This document shows, in pieces, positions 58,787-64,000 of a stretch of 64,000 nt of DNA (the stretch's first letter is position 1; each line of letters begins with the position of its first letter). The notes under the pieces were generated by a model that was not told the origin of the DNA, ran no database searches, and saw nothing but the letters and a program-made list of their open reading frames with translations. This DNA comes from Corbicula japonica (Eukaryota > Mollusca > Bivalvia > Venerida > Cyrenidae): NCBI GenBank assembly GCA_038501625.1, contig JAZAYU010000008.1, positions 4,898,938 to 4,962,937 of the forward strand. The letters are read 5' to 3'. A program made the translations under genes and the position numbers.

Positions 58787-59903
58787 CTGAAACAATTTTA
58801 GGGACTGGATGTTTATTCGGGTATGAAAAACATTTGAGTTGTTCAAAGCACACTTATTAAAAAAAAAACGAAACAAATGTTTTTCATATCATCATGAACA
58901 CAATAAATTATTGATTTATTCTACTATTTAAACTACAAAATATTTATAGTTAATTCAAAAATATTGAAAAGAATTTGTAACAGCTAGTAGGGAATGGCTG
59001 TTGGATCAGCAAGGTAAACAAAATAAACAATAATTTACTTGAAATTTTATAAGTAATCTTAAAATGCTTTCATTTAAAAATTTAGTAAGAATTACCTTTG
59101 ACTTTGTGCTTCATTCTTGATTTTTTCTGGAACAAAGATAAAATAGTTTGTTCAGAAATTGCATTCCAGATAGTGTTAAATCTCAAAACCAAAATACATC
59201 AACCCCTTCTTCCAAGTTAATAACTGAAATTTTGTTTTAAGTCCTTATTAATCTAGGTTCACTAAAGTCAAACATCACTTATGTCGAAGTTATTTTAATT
59301 CAAGAAAATACTGAGTTAAAAAAATCTACTGTATGTAAACTTGTGACAATTTACATGATCATTTTTTCCACAGATTTTGAATTTTTAACCAGATATTTTG
59401 CTGAAAAACCGACAATGTATGGTCTGCCTAAAAATGTTAGAATCCCCAGTCATAATGAAATATACACTGCTGATCACATAGGAGTTCAGTGACGATTCGT
59501 GTTTGAAACAGGAGTTTTTTTTAGGAAGGAATTCTAAAACCATAGATTAACATTTACGGCAACTAGAAGTTATCGGGTCATAAAACTATACAGAAAGAAA
59601 ACGCAACTTCCCTGTCTGCAACGTTAAGAGACATACAATTCACAGAAGGCATTGCCTGCATCAAATGAGCATTCATTCATACCCCACATTGACCAGATTT
59701 GAAGCATCTTTGGCAACTGATCAGTAACTTTGGAGATTACCACTAACTTTTAATAAGTAAATACATTTTTGATTTTGTTTTCTTAAATATCACAGAACTA
59801 AAACTCATGTTGGCAAACAGGTAATCATTTTATGGATTTATATCGTTTCTGAAATACAAACTTTACTATGCAGTAAAAAGAGTCTTGCAATTGAAATATG
59901 AAA
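58787..59903. other. Intronic sequence around the 31-bp exon
   Basis: Apart from the microexon at 59096..59126, nothing recognisable; no start-codon exon of ARFGEF was found here. Confidence 0.5.
59096..59126 (-). CDS. ARFGEF2: ARFGEF exon (first visible), DCB start, 31-bp microexon
   Basis: On the minus strand, TTCCAG precedes the exon and GTAAT follows it. Reading in the frame of the next exon gives KIKNEAQSQ, matching the EIKAEIEKQ region shortly after the BIG N-terminus. It ends with two bases of a serine codon completed by the next exon. The exon carrying the start codon was not found between 59127 and 64000 and probably lies outside the window. Confidence 0.75.
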
Positions 59904-61551
59904 CATAGGCGGATCCAGGATTTGTAGTTAGGGGGGGCGGAAAATAAACAGTCCGACTGGGGGTCCAGGGGGCCGCAAGGGCCCCGGTGGGTCCAGGGCA
60001 AAGCCCTGGCCAGGGGTCCAGGGGGCCGGAGGCCCCGTGAAGCTCCCGTGTTTTAGTCATTTCTAAGGGATTCATATGCACATTTCCAGAACCTCAAATA
60101 TACTTTCCCAGGGTATACAATACAATGTACGAGAGCTCTAATCTACTGTGTGCTTAAGGTATGAATCAAACGGAGGCAAAAATAAGATCTTTTGCACAAT
60201 ATATATTTTGAATGTTTGCGTGTTTCCCACTTAATGCATCCATGTTTGTTGACTCACTTTACTCAAAGGAAAAATATAAATGGAAGTAAGTGAAAGCGGG
60301 AATATTTAAAATACAGAAACATATTTTACTATGAACATGTAAACTGAATTCAAGCGAGAGGAAAAATATAGCAAACACGTAAACTTAGGTATCACAATCG
60401 CATTTTGGGTTAGGGAGGGGACGTAAAATTAAAATGATGATATTGATGATGAAATTTTCGTGCTGCAGCTCTGCTAAAAAAACTCGTCAACATCTTCTGA
60501 CGTTTCGGCGCGTCAATTGTTGTTGACAATTCTAATCAACCCAAAGATAGAATAAAATACGGAAAATTCAAAGGAAAAAGTTGAAACGCAAAGTTTGAAG
60601 GTCGAATCAATTTCAGTAGATAGTAGATTAGTCTCAATAATTCGACTGCAAGCACAGACCCATTATCATACGGACGTTTTCGTTGTCTGTCCTTTACGTC
60701 TCAAGCAGTTACGATCAAAACTGTGGTGGAAATCGACCCGATTTAAATTCTTTTTTTCACATCCACATGAAAATTTCAACACTGGTATGTCAAATATCGT
60801 TATAAAACATAAATAATGATAAAAGTAACAATAAAATGAACGAATAATCCACAAAATAACTTGTTAAACCTACCACAGCATATGCCGTTTACACGGTGAA
60901 AATTATCGATAAACGCGAGTCAGATAAACTTTATGCGGTGTAATCGACATGGGTTGAGGTTTAAAACAGTTTTGCATAAAAAACGAAAACGTTACTTATA
61001 AAGGATTACATATATTGATTCTACTTGAATGTGGCTTCTCAGGTATGTAAATTAAAAAAAATATATGTTTAAGATGCTTTATGAAGCAGGCAAAAGATTG
61101 AAAAGTTGCGATTCATTTTCCGATCGGCGGCATATAGAAATAGAAGGAAAATTTTCCGCATTGATTTGAATAGTAACTGGGTTGTGCGCGAAGAGCGACC
61201 ATCGTATATATAGAAAAGCTCTTGTTGCGCACAAATAGTTTGGCTAATTGTAGATTAGATCACGATGTTTTGTAAAGCATCTAAATATATCATATAATTT
61301 TTTAAACAGCCGTTGGATCATGTTAAAATCTTACAAAAAATGAGAATGAATTGTTTGTGAATTGTTCGTTATGTCATTGTATTAGTGTACTCATAGTCTC
61401 GAAACTTATTGCACGCGTAGCGTGCGAAAATTTTTTGACATTTATATATTATATTTTCCTATATATCATATTTCATTACAGAGAAAAAACTTTGCTTGGG
61501 CAATTTTAGGGGGGGCGTACGCCGGGTCCGCCCCCCCTGGATCCGCCTATG
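59904..61551. mobile_element. TIR DNA element, nonautonomous, 1648 bp
   Basis: Left end CATAGGCGGATCCAGG, right end its exact complement CCTGGATCCGCCTATG, then G-rich (GGGGGGGCGG / CCGCCCCCC) on both sides. It is flanked by TGAAA (59899..59903 and 61552..61556), a 5-bp target duplication. Just inside the left end is a GC-rich stretch of GGGTCCAGGG/CCCTGG inverted motifs (59955..60035). No transposase was found. Confidence 0.85.
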
Positions 61552-61556
61552 TGAAA

Positions 61557-62039
61557 AGAAAATATTCACTCTGCATTCAAGCTTTATAAAATGATCAAGG
61601 TTCCTTTAAATAAACCATGCAAATTTGTTCAAGCTTTTCCACAAGTCTATTGCTAAATGATGCTGAAAAATAAAGCAAGGTGAGATAGCCAAAGTTTTTC
61701 AAGTTTCTGTCTCCTAGGCCTTTCCCCCATTAAATTGTTAGCACCTATAATTCATATGATGACACAAGAACATCAGTGGGCCAAGCACTGTTTACTGGAG
61801 CTCCAAATTCTATGTAGACACTTAAAATGTTTTACCACCACAACAATGTTCATAGATCAGTCTTTCCGGATTGTAGACACTCAAGAGAGTCAAGACAGCC
61901 ATCAAAGCAGTGCATGGTACTTTTCAATTGTGTTCCAAATTGTGGTTATGTGGTGTTATAATTCAGAGCTTTTTTATTATAATAAATAAATATTATTATC
62001 TGCTCCAAAAAAGCTTGCAAATTAAAATAGTTTGTTAAC
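61557..62039. other. Intronic or upstream sequence without recognised features
   Basis: No homologous exon or repeat recognised. Confidence 0.45.
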
Positions 62040-62218
62040 TGAAATAAACAAGAAGCTGTGTTCGGAAAACACATATGCCCCCGGTAGCGAAGTTTGTAAC
62101 GATACAAATTTTAAATGATAGCACAGTGTTAAAACTGCAACTAAAATCACAAGTTAGTTCTAAATAATGAAAATAACCGTCTGGTGCCAGAACCTGTACA
62201 TGAAAAGAATTTATCATA
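62040..62218. repeat. Head fragment of a tandem-core element
   Basis: AACAAGAAGCTGTGTTCGGA followed by AAACACATATGCCCCCGG has the head layout (TGTGTTCGG / AAACACA) of these families; no array or tail follows before the next head. Confidence 0.55.
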
Positions 62219-64000
62219 ACAAGAGCCAGTCGGAAACGACTGCATGCTCGACTATTTGAAGTCAGACATATTTAAGCACATTTAAAACTGGGCTTCATTT
62301 AAACTGGGGAGTGATTCAGGAGTTTATGACACCCAACACACATACATGAACAAAAGTTTCTTAATCCAAGTTAGGAAATCAATAAATTACAGTTACTTTA
62401 TTATTGTAGTTTTTTTAGAGGGTTTACACAACCCAGTCCATACACCCCTGATCCCACACCCATCAACCCACTATCCCTGCCCACCTATAGTGATGTGGTG
62501 AGGTGTGGTGTAGTATAGTAAGGTATGGTATGCTGGTTGCTGTTGTTGGTGGTGTGGGTGTTGTTGCTGTTGTTGGTATTGTTGTTGGTGTTGGTAATGT
62601 TGGTGGTGTGGGTGTTGTTGTTGGTGTAGTTGTCAGTGTTGTTGTTGGTGTTGTCAGTTGTTGGTGTTGTTGATGCTATTGTTGTTGGTTGTTGGTGTTG
62701 TTGATGCTATTCTTGTTGGTGGTGGTGTTGTTGTTGGTGGTGTTGTTGACGGTGTTCTTGGTGGTGTTGTTGACGGAGTTGTTGGTGGTGTTGTTGACGG
62801 TGTTGTTGGTGGTGTTGTTGACATTGTTGTTGACAGTATTACTGTTGGTGGTGTGGTGGGGTGGTGGTGGTGTGGTGTGAGATGGGGTGGTGTGGTGGGG
62901 GTGGTGGGGGTGGTGGTGGTGTGGGGGTGGTGGTGGTGTGGTGGTGGTGTGGTGTGGTGTGGTGTGGTGTGGTGTGGTGTGGTATGGTATGGTATGGTAT
63001 GGTATGGTATGGTATGGTATGGTATGGTATGGTATGGTATGGTATGGTATGGTATGGTATGGTATGGTATGGTATGGTATGGTATATACTCGTAGTATAG
63101 TATAGTATAGTAACCACTAGGCACTTTCACCAAAGTATGTTAAGTACATCTGTTTTAAACCTTTTCTATAGATTACCTTAGAAAAACACTAACATTGAAA
63201 CTTTAACCATAATTTCTAAGTCTTAATTCTAATTTCTAAGCGAAAAAGGGCAAAAATCAAATAAAACAAGTTAACCATTTATATCCAAGTATAAAATGGG
63301 GAGATAATCCCAGAAAAAAGGTAGCCAGACTTACGTAACTTGTAAGGGTCATCATCTGTGCACTGTTAAGTATGTGTGTAAACTTTAAAGCCAGATCTCT
63401 TTGTGGATATTGCGAAATATCCAACATGCCGAAATAAGTTAACCATTTTCTAAGTACAAAAAGGGGAGATAACACCAGAAATAAGGTACCCAGAGTTATG
63501 TAACTTGTTAGTGTCATGACCTGTGAACTGTTAAGTAAGTGTGTAAACTTTCATGCCAATGCTCTTTGTAGAAATTGAGAAATATCGAACTTGCCGAAAA
63601 ATGTTAACCATTTATCTCTAAGTACAAATTGGGGAGAAAACTCCGAATTAAGATAGCCAGAGTTATGTAACTTGTCAGAGTCATACCCTGTGCACTGTAT
63701 ATTAAGTTTGTAAACTTTCATGCTAATGATCTTTGTAGAAATGGAAAAATATCCAACTTGCCGAAACAGGTTAATCATTTTTCTAAGTACAAAAAGGGGA
63801 GATAACACCAGAAATAAGGTACCCAGAGTTATGTAACTTGTCAGGGTCATGACCTGTGAACTGTTAAGTAAGTGTGTAAACTTTCATGCCAATGCTCTTT
63901 GTAGAAATTCAGAAATATCCAACTTGCCGAAAAATGTTAACCATTTATCTCTAAGTACAAATATGGGAGAAAACCCCGAATAAGGATAGCCAGAGTTATG
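62219..64000. repeat. Tandem-core element H, head and start of array, cut by the window edge
   Basis: The head ACAAGAGCCAGTCGGAAACG then TGCATGCTCGACTATTTGAA resembles element B. From 63241 a unit of about 165 bp with AAGTACAAAAAGGGGAGATA, CAGAGTTATGTAACTTGT and GTAAACTTTCATGCCAATGC repeats at least four times; alternate units are more alike, suggesting a 330-bp higher-order unit. The GT-rich microsatellite 62495..63115 lies between. Confidence 0.7.
62495..63115. repeat. GT-rich minisatellite and (GGTAT)n microsatellite
   Basis: TTGTTGGTGGTG-type units grade into GGTGTGGTGT and then about 20 copies of GGTAT (62980..63084). Long ORFs on both strands (Val/Leu/Gly-rich or His/Thr/Pro-rich) are repeat artefacts. 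Confidence 0.95.

Noticed and set aside
62654..63133. Long ORFs on both strands (up to 159 aa, His/Thr/Pro- or Val/Gly-rich)
   Set aside because: They are translations of GT-rich minisatellite and GGTAT repeats with no homology or codon structure.
59127..64000. N-terminal start exon of ARFGEF
   Set aside because: No stretch matching the conserved N-terminal helix with an ATG was found; it is probably outside the window.

Overview
The window is animal nuclear DNA, most likely from a bivalve mollusc. The evidence is the long AT-rich introns with GT-AG splice sites, a Mab-21/cGLR-type gene of the kind expanded in bivalves, and dense bivalve-style repeats: tandem-core elements with GTGACCTTGACC and GACGGACGG tails, palindromic MITEs and a mariner. 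The species cannot be fixed from the sequence alone. No rRNA, tRNA, CRISPR or prokaryotic operon structure was seen.

One host gene dominates. On the minus strand, from about 59126 down to 694, thirty-one exons (694 to 59126, coordinates derived from splice sites, reading frame and homology) encode an ARFGEF1/ARFGEF2 (BIG1/BIG2) orthologue, a large Sec7-domain guanine-nucleotide exchange factor for Arf GTPases at the trans-Golgi and endosomes. About 1390 residues are present: most of DCB, the linker, HUS, Sec7 and most of the HDS region. The first exon or exons (N-terminal roughly 40 residues) lie beyond the right edge and the C-terminal roughly 330 residues beyond the left edge. All exon phases join in frame.

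The most interesting feature is a tandemly duplicated 85-bp exon inside the Sec7 catalytic domain (30766..30850 and 29994..30078). The copies have the same length and phase and both have good splice sites. They differ mostly at synonymous sites, but also by Met to Ile and Leu to Lys in the Arf-contacting motif. Including both or neither breaks the frame, so they look like mutually exclusive exons giving two Sec7 isoforms.

Nested on the opposite strand in the 8-kb intron 11563..19633 is a single-exon Mab-21-domain gene (14305..16395, 696 aa) of the cGAS-like receptor superfamily, with a GS...DTD nucleotidyltransferase motif and a hydrophobic C-terminal region. A decayed partial duplicate follows it (about 16500..16720).

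The rest is repeats. There is one complete mariner (50141..51930; transposase broken by one in-frame stop and interrupted by a 171-bp GT-AG intron). There are several TIR elements with recognisable target duplications (21863..25567, 34374..39294, 59904..61551, 30887..31701, 44731..45670). At least six tandem-core elements have units of about 145-150 bp, and about 25 copies of a TTAACCCTTT-ended MITE are present, with about ten copies of a hairpin MITE, a foldback-like array of 21-bp units, and microsatellites. Coordinates of degenerate repeats are approximate.
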